64,000 nucleotides of DNA, taken from assembly GCA_934654605.1 (NCBI GenBank), contig CAKUGH010000002.1, forward strand, positions 8,766-72,765. The letters run 5' to 3'. The notes beneath the pieces are model-generated. The model was given only the letters and a program-made list of their open reading frames with translations, did not search any database and was not told where the DNA came from. Position numbers and translations under genes: made by a program. Positions 52,248-60,679 of the stretch are shown here, in pieces. Within the stretch, counting starts at the first letter, position 1. Every line of letters begins with the position of its first letter. Origin of the DNA: an uncultured Collinsella sp. Lineage in GTDB: Bacteria; Actinomycetota; Coriobacteriia; Coriobacteriales; Coriobacteriaceae.

Positions 52248-54074
52248 ATGGCAGAGGAGTTTAGTGATTGCGCGCTGTTTTTCCCATTCGAACATCAAAT
52301 AATGGGCGAAAAAGGAGAGCTCGCTACTGTTTTGGCATTGACGTCCGATGAGGGGTCATGCTGTTACGCTCTGTTTGCTCTTCAGGGTAGTAAGCGATAC
52401 GCCACGGGTCTTGACCTTGAGAAATGCAGTTTTCGTCCTGTCGATTTAAAAGAGTTGCGCATATTGGCGTCATGCCAATCCATATTCGCTGACGATGAGG
52501 TTCTGGCATCCTTGGCTAAGCTGGCAGACGATTCCTGCAACGATTTTGGGCTACCAAAAAGTGGATGTCTACTATCCGCCAAGGGAGAGTTCGATTTGTA
52601 CATCGACTACAAATCGGGCACTTACAGCGAAGCAGCAGAGCTTCCAATACAACTGAACATCTTTCCTGATCGCAGCCCACTTCCCTATATAGCGGGCTGC
52701 ATTATATCAACGAAGAACCACAACGAGGGGCGATTTCTCATCGACCCCAAGACTCAGGCTGTGTACAGGGACCTATCCGCTCATCTTACTTATGGAGTGG
52801 AGCTCGTCGCGGAAAATCGCCACAATTCAGTCTATGGTGGATTCACCAAGGGGATAAAAAACGACAATCGACAAGTCGTCGTACTTGCCTCGCTTCCGTT
52901 GCTGCACTTGCAAGACAGGAAGATGGGATACTTCAATGCCCATGGGGTGTCGCCGGTAGACCTTGCGGCCTTTCTCGTAATGAGCGAAGACTGCGGGGTT
53001 AAGGGGTTCATCGGACCGAATGGGGAACTTGGCGAACCGAGGATGTTCGAAGTCGTCGAGGCAGTGAAAGGCTTAAGTCTCTCAGTAGATTCATTTACTT
53101 GTGGTGATGTTGAGTTCAGCGCAATGACAGATTGTTGTGATGATTTTGATCGGCTGTTCAGCGAAATCGACAATCCAAAGTGCACTGCGTCGTCGTTTGT
53201 CGTGGCCAATGATTTTCCTTCGGCTCTATCGATGGCGAGCGCGAGGATTGACAGAGCGCTATCAGTTGCCAGTTATGTTGCAAACCAAGATCGCATAGCT
53301 GGTGAGTTCGGTCAATCGGAGGAGCCAAATGCCTGGACCCTCGAGGGAAGCCCATCGAAGCCCCGACGGATAGGCTTGCAGTACATCGAAGAATGTGACA
53401 CCGGCGCGACGATCGTTCAGGGCCCAGGACAGATAAGCGAGAGGCCGTGCCAGATTGACTCCGATGAGGCAAAATCGATAACCGACGGAGCTCTATCCCG
53501 CCTCTCAGAATCACGCTTATCAAAGAGGCCGCATTACATCTTCAATGCAATCACTTGGCTTGAGAAGGCGCGTTATGCCGAGCAACAAGAGGAGAGAATA
53601 ATTAATTTGAACACGGCGCTTGAGTTCTGCGTAACTGAAGAGAGAGGCATTACAGTATTCGAGGAAATGTGTCATGAGAGAGGGGTAGCGGACCAAAAGG
53701 TTGTAGAGGCTGCATTTGAACATTTGAAAGTTGCAATTGAAGAGCTTGAGTTCGAGTTCCCCTATGATGTGGAGAATGGCCAGGTCGCCAAAGACCAAGA
53801 AAGAATACGGGGGCAGCTTAAAAGGGCACTTTCAAGCTACAGCTTCAACAGCCGTTTGGATAGTATGGCACAGAGGCTGAGCGCACCAATAACGCAAGAT
53901 GAGCTCGCCATGCTGCACAGATGCAACAAGGCGAGGAACGGTCTTCTCCACGGTAGAAAAGCGAAGAAGCTTGACATGGCTGACGTTGATATGGCGATAA
54001 GCGCCGCCGCTGCCCTCATCGCCAGCAAGGCGGCTGATTTGTGCGATAAGGAGGTATCCGATGAATGTAATTGA
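52248..54074 (+). CDS. Large HEPN (Apea-like) protein, candidate RNase effector
   Basis: A 608-residue protein. The C-terminal ~170 residues are helical and contain CNKARNGLLHGRKAKK, an R-x4-H motif (~563-569) like that of Apea-type HEPN domains, which act as RNases in many toxin and defence systems. It is preceded by ITWLEKARYAEQQEERIINL. The N-terminal ~400 residues match no domain I know; they include a stretch reading FPFEHQIMGEKGELATVLAL and several Cys, and could sense a trigger. The start ATG 52248 follows AAGGTGG. The 3' end overlaps the next gene by 14 bases, so the two proteins are probably made together. The cassette is flanked by direct repeats. Confidence 0.65.
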   Translation: MAEEFSDCALFFPFEHQIMGEKGELATVLALTSDEGSCCYALFALQGSKRYATGLDLEKCSFRPVDLKELRILASCQSIFADDEVLASLAKLADDSCNDFGLPKSGCLLSAKGEFDLYIDYKSGTYSEAAELPIQLNIFPDRSPLPYIAGCIISTKNHNEGRFLIDPKTQAVYRDLSAHLTYGVELVAENRHNSVYGGFTKGIKNDNRQVVVLASLPLLHLQDRKMGYFNAHGVSPVDLAAFLVMSEDCGVKGFIGPNGELGEPRMFEVVEAVKGLSLSVDSFTCGDVEFSAMTDCCDDFDRLFSEIDNPKCTASSFVVANDFPSALSMASARIDRALSVASYVANQDRIAGEFGQSEEPNAWTLEGSPSKPRRIGLQYIEECDTGATIVQGPGQISERPCQIDSDEAKSITDGALSRLSESRLSKRPHYIFNAITWLEKARYAEQQEERIINLNTALEFCVTEERGITVFEEMCHERGVADQKVVEAAFEHLKVAIEELEFEFPYDVENGQVAKDQERIRGQLKRALSSYSFNSRLDSMAQRLSAPITQDELAMLHRCNKARNGLLHGRKAKKLDMADVDMAISAAAALIASKAADLCDKEVSDECN

Positions 54075-55041
54075 GGCGGCCTTTAATCTCGGGACCCAGC
54101 TTCGAAAAAGGGACGAAGCCAAGGAAGAGGGACTGATCAGTGGGGAGGATTTAGAAAAGCTAATAGGGAAAGAGGCGACCATAAGTTTCAGAGAGTTGTT
54201 GGATCTCGAGTGTTCGAGATACTGCTTTTACGGCTACGACGCCGCAACTCAGCAGCTGGCAAATCTGAGGCAGCCCGAAGACAAAAACGATCCTATCTGG
54301 TACTGGACAACTTTAAAAGATGTGGTTGCCGATTGTCGCGAACTACATCGTCAAGCCGATTGGATGAGAGAACTCGGAAATGAGGTGGAGAAGCGAATAA
54401 GCGGTGTATTTCAGCATGGCACAGCAGGAAAGTCGAACATAACTGACGCCCCAAGTCTTGTTCGCGCCTGTGATTGTTATGTGGCTACAGTCAAAAGAAC
54501 TGGAGCAATAAGAAGCTCTTTGAAATCGATGTCCGAGGCAGGAGAAGAAGAGCGCCGTAGAATTGCAGATATATCCTGCAAAATAGATGCTGACAGCATG
54601 TCCATATCGAAAGCGCTCCATGGCGATTTTCTTGCAGAGGAAACGTATTTGGACCAAGATATACGCAAGGCAATCATTGGAACCCAGTTCATTATCAACG
54701 TTTCCCGAAGGTGCATCTTTTGGGGGTATGAGGGATCGCGGATTAAGCTTGAAGTTAATCCTGAACAGATTCGGTCAGGGAGTAATGGGGTCATCAGGCC
54801 TATCGAGCTGGTGACAACTTCGCCGCTTGCCTTGATGAATAAACAGTTTGTCGTATTTCGACTTGAGAGTGAAGGGAATCTATCCGGATATCTATTTCCC
54901 GAAAGCATCAAGACGGACTTGCTATCCGATGGTCCTTTGTCAAAAGTCAAAGGAATCTACTACCCCATACGGGATAGGGGGCTTTTCGATAAAAAGACGT
55001 GGATGTCAGCATTTGAGGATGAGACCAAGGACAAAAAATAA
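54061..55041 (+). CDS. Unrecognised partner of the HEPN protein
   Basis: A 326-residue mostly hydrophilic protein that I do not recognise. It is helical in the first ~200 residues (ISGEDLEKLIGKEATISFRE) with a more beta-like C-third (PIELVTTSPLALMNKQFVVF). There are no membrane segments. An R-x6-H stretch (RISGVFQH, ~118) might be chance. Translational overlap with the HEPN gene, GATAAGGAGG upstream of its ATG, and joint bracketing by direct repeats indicate a two-component system in which it is antitoxin, sensor or second effector. Confidence 0.7.
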   Translation: MNVIEAAFNLGTQLRKRDEAKEEGLISGEDLEKLIGKEATISFRELLDLECSRYCFYGYDAATQQLANLRQPEDKNDPIWYWTTLKDVVADCRELHRQADWMRELGNEVEKRISGVFQHGTAGKSNITDAPSLVRACDCYVATVKRTGAIRSSLKSMSEAGEEERRRIADISCKIDADSMSISKALHGDFLAEETYLDQDIRKAIIGTQFIINVSRRCIFWGYEGSRIKLEVNPEQIRSGSNGVIRPIELVTTSPLALMNKQFVVFRLESEGNLSGYLFPESIKTDLLSDGPLSKVKGIYYPIRDRGLFDKKTWMSAFEDETKDKK

Positions 55042-55211
55042 TGCCGAGACAGTTAGTCCGAATTCCTGAGGCCAACTGCCTTAATCCCTAAGTCGTTGCA
55101 GCACGATTATTTAGCCACCGCGCCCGCCGCCCGGAGCCGCCGCACGCAGGCGGTTGCCCTTCGATGGTTGGGCCGAGCAAAGGCCGCACGCGTTCCAACT
55201 GCTACCGCCAG

Positions 55212-55248
55212 CTCGCAGGCGCCACGGGCCGCCCATGGCGCCTGCGAG
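55212..55248. other. Perfect 13-bp hairpin before the right direct repeat
   Basis: CTCGCAGGCGCCA (55212-55224) is the exact complement of 55236-55248 with an 11-base loop. It lies in a very GC-rich patch (55095-55260) unlike its surroundings. The left repeat is likewise preceded by a GC-rich hairpin-forming patch (51245-51310). Both may be insertion-element ends. Confidence 0.8.
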
Positions 55249-55261
55249 GTCAACGTCGCTG

Positions 55262-55459
55262 CACTTGGTGTTTCGACATTGCAGTTTGGGCGCTGGCTCT
55301 TGCCGAATCTTATTCGCTTGTATCACTTTGCGGTCGTTATTTGCCCAAATGAATTCGCATCGCTGTAGGATTATTAATTGACTTTCGATATTGGCACTCT
55401 TCATAGCGTTATAGCAAAGTGAGCCCGTTACCGGCTTGTTCCGGTAACGGGTTTTTATA
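55262..55459. repeat. ~200-bp direct repeat, right copy (decayed acyltransferase 3' end plus terminator)
   Basis: It matches 51491-51691. One base is lost in the coding part (around 55280) and a stop replaces Arg in LCGRYLPK, so this copy is more decayed. The terminator is kept (GCCCGTTACCGG and its partner, then T5). Confidence 0.93.
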
Positions 55460-55663
55460 TCTACTTGGAGTTATGCAAACGGTCGAGCATTCATAAGTCG
55501 TTTCTTCCATTCACCGGCTGGCAAAACGATTTACACCCAATTGCGGACATCGCCCACGTGATTTCTCTTTGCTCCTGCGTTGATCTCGCTAAACTAATAA
55601 GTGCTGCTACCAGGGCATTTTCTGGTGCACATTCTATTGGCTCCTGCGAAGATCGGAGCGGGT

Positions 55664-56713
55664 ATGTTTGCCGCCGAGTCCCACACTAGCCGTCACTACA
55701 TCCTGTTTACCGCCATGGCCTGCCTATGCGTTTTGCTGGGCGGGCCTTCTTGTGCCGCGGGCGCCACGTACTGCGAGCCGGGCGCTTCGGGCCCCGGTTG
55801 GGCCTGGACCGATGCCGACCACCTGGAGCTCAACGGCTACGCGGGCGAGGCCATCGGCACCGACGGCGACCTGGTGGTGACGCTGACCGGGCAGAACACT
55901 GTTGTCGAGACGAGCGCGCCCGACGTGGACATCTCGCGGTGCGGCATGGAGGTGTGGGGCGATCTGACGCTCCGCGGCACCGGGTCGCTGTTGGCCACGG
56001 GCTCGCAGTGCGGGGTCTACGTGTTGGGGACGCTCGCGGTGGACGGCTGCAAGGTTGACGCGCGGGCCGACGGCACCGGCATCGCGGATGCGCGGGTGGC
56101 CGGCGTGATCGCGGGCGGTCTTGCCGTTCGCGGAAGCGGGCGCGTTGTCGCCGCGGGCGCGGGCTCCGGGGCGGGCGTGCACGCCTACGGCGTGTGTCTG
56201 CTGGGCGAGGCTGCTGGCGGTGGCGCGACCGGGCAGCTTACCGTCGATGCTTCCTGGCTGGATGCGTCGGGCACCGACGGCGGTGTCGCCTGCCTGGGCG
56301 GGTCGCTTGCGTCCGCGCGCCTTGTGGCGCCTGCAGGCGGTGCCTTTGGCGCGGGCGGCGTGGTGGATGCCGATGTGACGACGGCGATGCATGTGGTCAT
56401 TGAGCCCGAGACCGCTACCGTCCCGGCGGGGGTGACCGACACGCCCAGCGGCGACCCCTCCGCCGATGTTGGCCCTACTATTGGAGGGGCCTTTGCGGAA
56501 CAGGCGACGCATCCCACGGTAAAGCCCGCGGTCGCGACAAAGACGACAACCACGACGACGGTGACAAAGACCACGGCCGCCAAGGCCTCCAAGCCCAAGG
56601 CCGCGACTGCGACGTCCTCATCACTTCCCAAGACCGCCGACACCAACTGGATTGCCGCATCCGCAGCATTATTCCTGCCAGGAACAGTACTCCTCGCCGC
56701 TGTACGCTGCTAA
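55664..56713 (+). CDS. LPXTG-type cell-wall-anchored surface protein
   Basis: A 349-residue secreted protein. The N-terminus has a signal peptide with a hydrophobic core (ILFTAMACLCVLLGG) and likely cleavage after SCAAG. Residues ~35-250 are Gly/Ala-rich repeats of the form LTLRGTGSLLATG, consistent with a right-handed beta-helix. A Thr/Lys linker (TTTTTVTKTT) leads to the sorting signal SLPKTADTNW, a hydrophobic segment and a final Arg-Cys, so a sortase should attach it to peptidoglycan. ATG 55664 has GGAG upstream. The binding target is unknown. It is very GC-rich, unlike the HEPN cassette to its left. Confidence 0.8.
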   Translation: MFAAESHTSRHYILFTAMACLCVLLGGPSCAAGATYCEPGASGPGWAWTDADHLELNGYAGEAIGTDGDLVVTLTGQNTVVETSAPDVDISRCGMEVWGDLTLRGTGSLLATGSQCGVYVLGTLAVDGCKVDARADGTGIADARVAGVIAGGLAVRGSGRVVAAGAGSGAGVHAYGVCLLGEAAGGGATGQLTVDASWLDASGTDGGVACLGGSLASARLVAPAGGAFGAGGVVDADVTTAMHVVIEPETATVPAGVTDTPSGDPSADVGPTIGGAFAEQATHPTVKPAVATKTTTTTTVTKTTAAKASKPKAATATSSSLPKTADTNWIAASAALFLPGTVLLAAVRC

Positions 56714-57080
56714 GGTTGCGCAGCATACCCGGCCACAATACAAATACTCAGTGGAAACTATTAGGGCAAATGCTTTCGTCAAGAGAGCGTTGTTTATTTT
56801 TCACGCTCTGTTAGCGCACTAGCCATGTACGCTTCCGATCGGTGGATGCTCAGCTTGCGCCTTTCGAGACTGCAGGATCCTGCAAGGCCTGAACACCCGT
56901 GTGGTTCGCACCTCAATTGTCCGGTGTCCATTTTCAGCTTTTAAGGCAACCGTGTATGGCAATATACAAACATATGTTCTATACTTATGGGAAGGAGTTG
57001 CTGTAGCCAGTTAGATGAAAGACAGTCAACTATCTGTCCCGACGGGCATTTGCCATAACGTTAGATATGGGGCATTTGCG

Positions 57081-57176
57081 ATGAGGATTGGAGCTGCCGT
57101 GAATACCTTCAGTTGGAACGATATGGATTCAACAGCTTGCGAATACATCTTAATTAAGCTATCTCTGGGGGTGTGA
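57081..57176 (+). CDS. Possible 31-residue small protein upstream of the DUF1828 gene
   Basis: The frame MRIGAAVNTFSWNDMDSTAC and onward ends one base before the next ATG, which would allow coupled translation. GGGGC lies eight bases upstream. It matches no family I know and may be chance. The remaining ~365 bases of the gap after the surface protein show no gene. Confidence 0.25.
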   Translation: MRIGAAVNTFSWNDMDSTACEYILIKLSLGV

Positions 57177-57177
57177 G

Positions 57178-58023
57178 ATGAATGTAGAACAGGCTCGCGG
57201 TTTTATCAGCGCTTACGCCAAGTTCGTAGAAGTAAATATGGTGCCAGTCCAGCAGGGTAATGGCGTTTGCATTTCCACACCCATGCTTAATCGAAACAAC
57301 GATTGCATGCGGGTTTACCTTGGCGATGACCCGTCGGGCGGCTACGTCATTTCTGACCTAGGAGAAACTATCAATGATCTCGAATTATCTGGTTTCTCCA
57401 TGACAGGTCAAAGAATCGATAAGCTCAATTCGATTCTTTCCGGTTTTTCAGTAAAGGAAGAAGAAGGCGAGCTGTGCATTACGGCTTCCGCAGCAGATCT
57501 TCCTATGAAGATGAACATGCTTCTTCAGGCCATGGCCTCTGTAGACGATATGTTCTTGCTCTCTCAAAGCAGCGTGAGAAATCTTTTCACCGAAGATGTC
57601 GGCAATTGGCTACTTGATAATGAAATCCCTTATGTTCCCGGTCCCTCCTTTCAGGGCCGATCCGGTCTTTCGTTCAAATTTGACTATGCAATCGGCAAAA
57701 ATAAGAGAAGACCCATGCGCCTTATTAAAACTGTTAATAACCCCGACAAACAAGGTATCCAAAACGCGCTATTTGGATGGGAAGATATCAAGTCGGCGCG
57801 CAACGATTGCGAAGGGGTCGTTTTTCTAAACTCCACCAACACCAAGGACGGTGTCGTCCCACCCGAATCTATCGAGGCTTGCAAAAACTACGGACTTACA
57901 CCAATCATTTGGGGAGTCGACCAGGACTCTTATGTTCCCATGCTTGCTGCATTGCCGGTAGGGCTCGACCAGTGCAATCTAAATAACGCTCGTGGAGAAC
58001 TCGCCTTCAATCGCTTTTTTTGA
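57178..58023 (+). CDS. DUF1828/DUF1829 domain protein
   Basis: A 281-residue protein whose N-half matches the DUF1828 pattern (ISTPMLNRNNDCMRVYLGDD, GGYVISDLGETINDLELSG). Its C-half resembles DUF1829, with GRSGLSFKFDYAIG, then GVVFLNSTNT and LTPIIWGVDQD. Such proteins are scattered in mobile and defence regions; the C-domain looks compatible with a nuclease-like fold, but no function is established. GGGGGTG lies before the ATG. Confidence 0.75.
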   Translation: MNVEQARGFISAYAKFVEVNMVPVQQGNGVCISTPMLNRNNDCMRVYLGDDPSGGYVISDLGETINDLELSGFSMTGQRIDKLNSILSGFSVKEEEGELCITASAADLPMKMNMLLQAMASVDDMFLLSQSSVRNLFTEDVGNWLLDNEIPYVPGPSFQGRSGLSFKFDYAIGKNKRRPMRLIKTVNNPDKQGIQNALFGWEDIKSARNDCEGVVFLNSTNTKDGVVPPESIEACKNYGLTPIIWGVDQDSYVPMLAALPVGLDQCNLNNARGELAFNRFF

Positions 58024-58141
58024 AGGCGACTCTATTTTTCAATGACATTGACCGCACGTTGACGGAAGAGATGAAATGTGAGCCTACCCGTTGGGGACGA
58101 CGCTTTCGGAGACCGCATGTCGCAGTAATAACGTTCTGTTT

Positions 58142-58402
58142 TCCGGAAGTGCGGGGTAAAAACGAAAATCTCCGAGCGCAACTCAATTTTTATCAGCAAA
58201 ACCGCAGGTCGCTGAAGCGCAAAACCGGGGTCTGGTCGGCAGATCTCGGTTTTTCCCGCACTTCCGGATTCGCAAAACGGAAGTATGCGGCAAATCCCGG
58301 AACCCTCGACCACACCACCTATTTCGCGCAAAGAAACCGCCGGTAGAAGCGTTGCCCTACCGTCGTGTGTTCGACATGTCTGAGATTTGCCGCATACTTC
58401 CG
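58142..58402. repeat. Cluster of interlinked inverted repeats (CGGAAGT-type)
   Basis: TCCGGAAGTGCGGG (58142-58155) is the exact complement of 58255-58268. A 19-bp arm at 58278-58296 (CGGAAGTATGCGGCAAATC) is the exact complement of 58384-58402. The two palindromes abut and share the word CGGAAGT. Inside lie AAAACCGCAGG (58198) and AAACCGCCGGTAGAAGCGTTG-type sequence (58334-58354), the latter also found at 11681. Confidence 0.9.
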
Positions 58403-58478
58403 GTTTTTCTCCCTCCGTGGCACCCACACCAGCGACGTGAAATTGTCTTTCATGCACATGCCAAGTTATAATCGGCCC

Positions 58479-58817
58479 ATGATTACGCTTGCCGACATAT
58501 CTTCCGCCGCCTACCGCGTGCTGCTTCGCTACGACGTCCGAGAAGCGTATCTATTTGGCTCGTTCGCCCGCGGCGAGCAAACGCCCGATAGCGACATTGA
58601 CCTGCGCCTTGTTTGCGGCGGCACCATGACGTTCGGCACGCTATACGAGCTTTCTCTGGAGCTCGAAGAGGCGCTCGGGCGAAAGGTCGACATCGTTACC
58701 AACCCGCCCGAGTACATGCGACCGGCTTTTCGCAAGAACGTTAAGAAGGATGAGGTGCGCATCTATGATACGTCACGAACAGGAAAGGGAGCTTGCGGAT
58801 CCCATCCCGCTGCTTGA
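58479..58817 (+). CDS. MNT-type minimal nucleotidyltransferase (MntA-like antitoxin)
   Basis: A 112-residue protein with the polymerase-beta-fold signature YLFGSFARGEQTPDSDIDL (GSFARG and DxD) and KVDIVTNPPEY, whose Asp is the third metal ligand. MNT proteins usually pair with a HEPN toxin and silence it by AMPylation. Here the next frame encodes a short non-HEPN protein, so the usual partner is missing. ATG 58479 starts at the domain boundary; no strong ribosome binding site is seen. Confidence 0.8.
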   Translation: MITLADISSAAYRVLLRYDVREAYLFGSFARGEQTPDSDIDLRLVCGGTMTFGTLYELSLELEEALGRKVDIVTNPPEYMRPAFRKNVKKDEVRIYDTSRTGKGACGSHPAA

Positions 58818-58953
58818 TCCACCCGATGGACCCAACGCGGAGAGTATGGAAGCCATCCACGAAGGCGATGCATTCTTTGCCACGGGAAAGCCCGGTCGAT
58901 TCGACAACGCAGTTGATCTTATCAATGCAGTCCTAAAAGCACCTGAAATGTGA
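58765..58953 (+). CDS. Small protein overlapping the MNT gene (possible RelB/DinJ-like tail)
   Basis: A 62-residue acidic protein starting MIRHEQERELADPIP, overlapping the MNT gene by 53 bases in another frame. Its end (FFATGKPGRFDNAVDLINAV) resembles the C-terminal segment of some antitoxins, but I cannot place it firmly. It occupies the position where a HEPN toxin would be expected. Confidence 0.45.
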   Translation: MIRHEQERELADPIPLLDPPDGPNAESMEAIHEGDAFFATGKPGRFDNAVDLINAVLKAPEM

Positions 58954-59101
58954 GAGAATTCAATTACCGAAGAGGCGATTGTCTCGGAAGTGTCAAACAG
59001 GCGAGGTACGTACCTCGCCATTTTTATATCTCGGCACATGAAAATCGGTCCGTAATTGCAATCCACGAACTATGAAAGAACAAGATTACATGCTAAACTA
59101 A

Positions 59102-59118
59102 ATTACCTATAAGGTAAT
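59102..59118. promoter_or_regulatory. Palindromic operator before the toxin-antitoxin operon
   Basis: ATTACC (59102-59107) and GGTAAT (59113-59118) flank TATAA, 20 bases upstream of the toxin start. The position suits autoregulation by the HTH antitoxin. Confidence 0.6.
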
Positions 59119-59137
59119 CTCTTTAGGCGGTACTCGT

Positions 59138-59509
59138 TTGGAAGTAGTCTTCTCATCGAAAAAGGTCGAAAAGCAGTGCACCGATCTAACAGCGGCAAAA
59201 AAGTTGGTAGGAGGCGATGATGCCGTTGCACGCGGCCTTCTTGCTCGGATCAACATGTTTAAGCAGGCCGTAACGATAAAGGACATCATCGTTCAAAAGC
59301 AATTGCATTTTCATAAGCTCAACGATCGTGGAAGAAAGAAGCTGGATGGGTATTTCGCTATCGATGTCAAAGGAAGGCGCAGCCCGTGGCGTTTGATAAT
59401 CCAGCCATTGGACGACGAGGGCAATCCTTTTATACCGTGCAACATCGATGAAATTGCCGATATCGTTAGGGTAGTTGGTATTGAGGAGGCAAGTAAGCAT
59501 TATGAGTAA
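59138..59509 (+). CDS. higB: HigB-type (RelE/ParE superfamily) toxin
   Basis: A 123-residue protein of the plasmid-maintenance killer type, reading MEVVFSSKKVEKQCTDLTAA at the start and later HKLNDRGRKKLDGYFAIDVK and SPWRLIIQP. HigB toxins cut mRNA on the ribosome. It is slightly longer than the usual 90-110 residues. The start is a TTG with AGGCGG upstream. Its stop overlaps the antitoxin gene by eight bases, the classical toxin-first hig order. Confidence 0.82.
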   Translation: MEVVFSSKKVEKQCTDLTAAKKLVGGDDAVARGLLARINMFKQAVTIKDIIVQKQLHFHKLNDRGRKKLDGYFAIDVKGRRSPWRLIIQPLDDEGNPFIPCNIDEIADIVRVVGIEEASKHYE

Positions 59510-60578
59510 CTACGTAGAGTACAAGGACAAAGTTGCCTTCCATCCAGGGTATTACATCGAGGAGATCGTCGAGGATAGCGGTCTTACTCAACAGGATTTT
59601 GCAAAACGCCTGGATACAACTCCCAAAAATCTAAGTAAATTAATTAACGGACAGCAGCGTCTTTCACCCGAAATGGCCTCCAAGCTGTCAAGAATGCTTG
59701 GCACCAGTCTTTACTATTGGGTCAACCTTCAAAATGCCTATGATGCCGTCCTTATTGAAATTGACTCGGCTAAGTTACTGGAAAACGAGCAGTTTATCCT
59801 CAGACAAATTGGCTACAGCTACTTCAGGGATAACTTTGGCCTGCCCGATCTTCCCCAACAGCTCGAAGCACAAGTTAAGGCAGTACGCAGCTTTTTAGAG
59901 GTCGCCTCGTTAACTGTTCTCACCAAACCCGATTTATCCGTTAGCTTTAGAAGCTCGCAAGACAGCGCAGACACCCGCACGGTCGCAAAAGCAAACGCAA
60001 TGGTACAGATTGCAATTAACGAGGCGCGCCGAGTCGACGCGCCAAAGTTCAATAAATCTAAGTTCGAGGCCGCAGTCGACTACGCCCTCACGCAAACAAC
60101 CAATCATGGCGGTTTTTACCCCTTAGTGCGTGAAGCGTTCCGCGACGCTGGCGTAATTCTGGTTGTGCTGCCAAATCTCACTGGGTCGAAAACCAATGGG
60201 GCCACAAAAAAGATTGGGTCAAACGTTCTGCTCATGGTCAACGATCGCCGGCTCTACGCCGATTCTTTCTGGTTTACGATGCTTCATGAGGCTGGTCATA
60301 TCTTGAATGATGACCTGGGGATTTCCCTTGATGGCGATACAGGCGAAAGGGAAGAGCGAGCCGATAGATTTGCATCAAATTCCCTTATCGATCCCAATCT
60401 TTATTCCATGTTTGTTAAACAGGGCGATTTTGGCATTTCATCAATAAAATCCTTCGCCACAGAGATTAATCGCGATCCGGGCATCGTTCTTGGACGTCTG
60501 CAAAACGATGGGCTGGTTCAATATAGCGACACCGGTCTGGCAGCGCTGCGCTGTCGCTATAAGGTCGTTGCATCCTAA
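59502..60578 (+). CDS. higA: HigA-type HTH antitoxin fused to an ImmA/IrrE-like metallopeptidase domain
   Basis: A 358-residue protein. Residues ~10-95 are an XRE-type HTH of the HigA kind (HPGYYIEEIVEDSGLTQQDF, LSKLINGQQRLSP). Residues ~190-330 resemble the IrrE/ImmA domain, with zinc motif MLHEAGHIL (HExxH, ~265). Normal HigA is about 100 residues, so this is the extended type. The peptidase could remove the repressor or respond to a signal. The dyad at 59102 is the likely operator. ATG 59502 lies inside the toxin's 3' end. Confidence 0.82.
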   Translation: MSNYVEYKDKVAFHPGYYIEEIVEDSGLTQQDFAKRLDTTPKNLSKLINGQQRLSPEMASKLSRMLGTSLYYWVNLQNAYDAVLIEIDSAKLLENEQFILRQIGYSYFRDNFGLPDLPQQLEAQVKAVRSFLEVASLTVLTKPDLSVSFRSSQDSADTRTVAKANAMVQIAINEARRVDAPKFNKSKFEAAVDYALTQTTNHGGFYPLVREAFRDAGVILVVLPNLTGSKTNGATKKIGSNVLLMVNDRRLYADSFWFTMLHEAGHILNDDLGISLDGDTGEREERADRFASNSLIDPNLYSMFVKQGDFGISSIKSFATEINRDPGIVLGRLQNDGLVQYSDTGLAALRCRYKVVAS

Positions 60579-60679
60579 ACAAGAGAGCCTTTGTCGCCGT
60601 CCACGCTGCCCCAAAGGACTCCCAGCACGTATAGAATCAAACCGTCCGCCAGATGGCTATTTCTTAGATTGGATGCCAC

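Noticed and set aside
54343-54657. Leftward frame inside the HEPN partner gene
   Set aside because: No start signal and no motif; the forward gene is overlapped and coupled with the HEPN gene.
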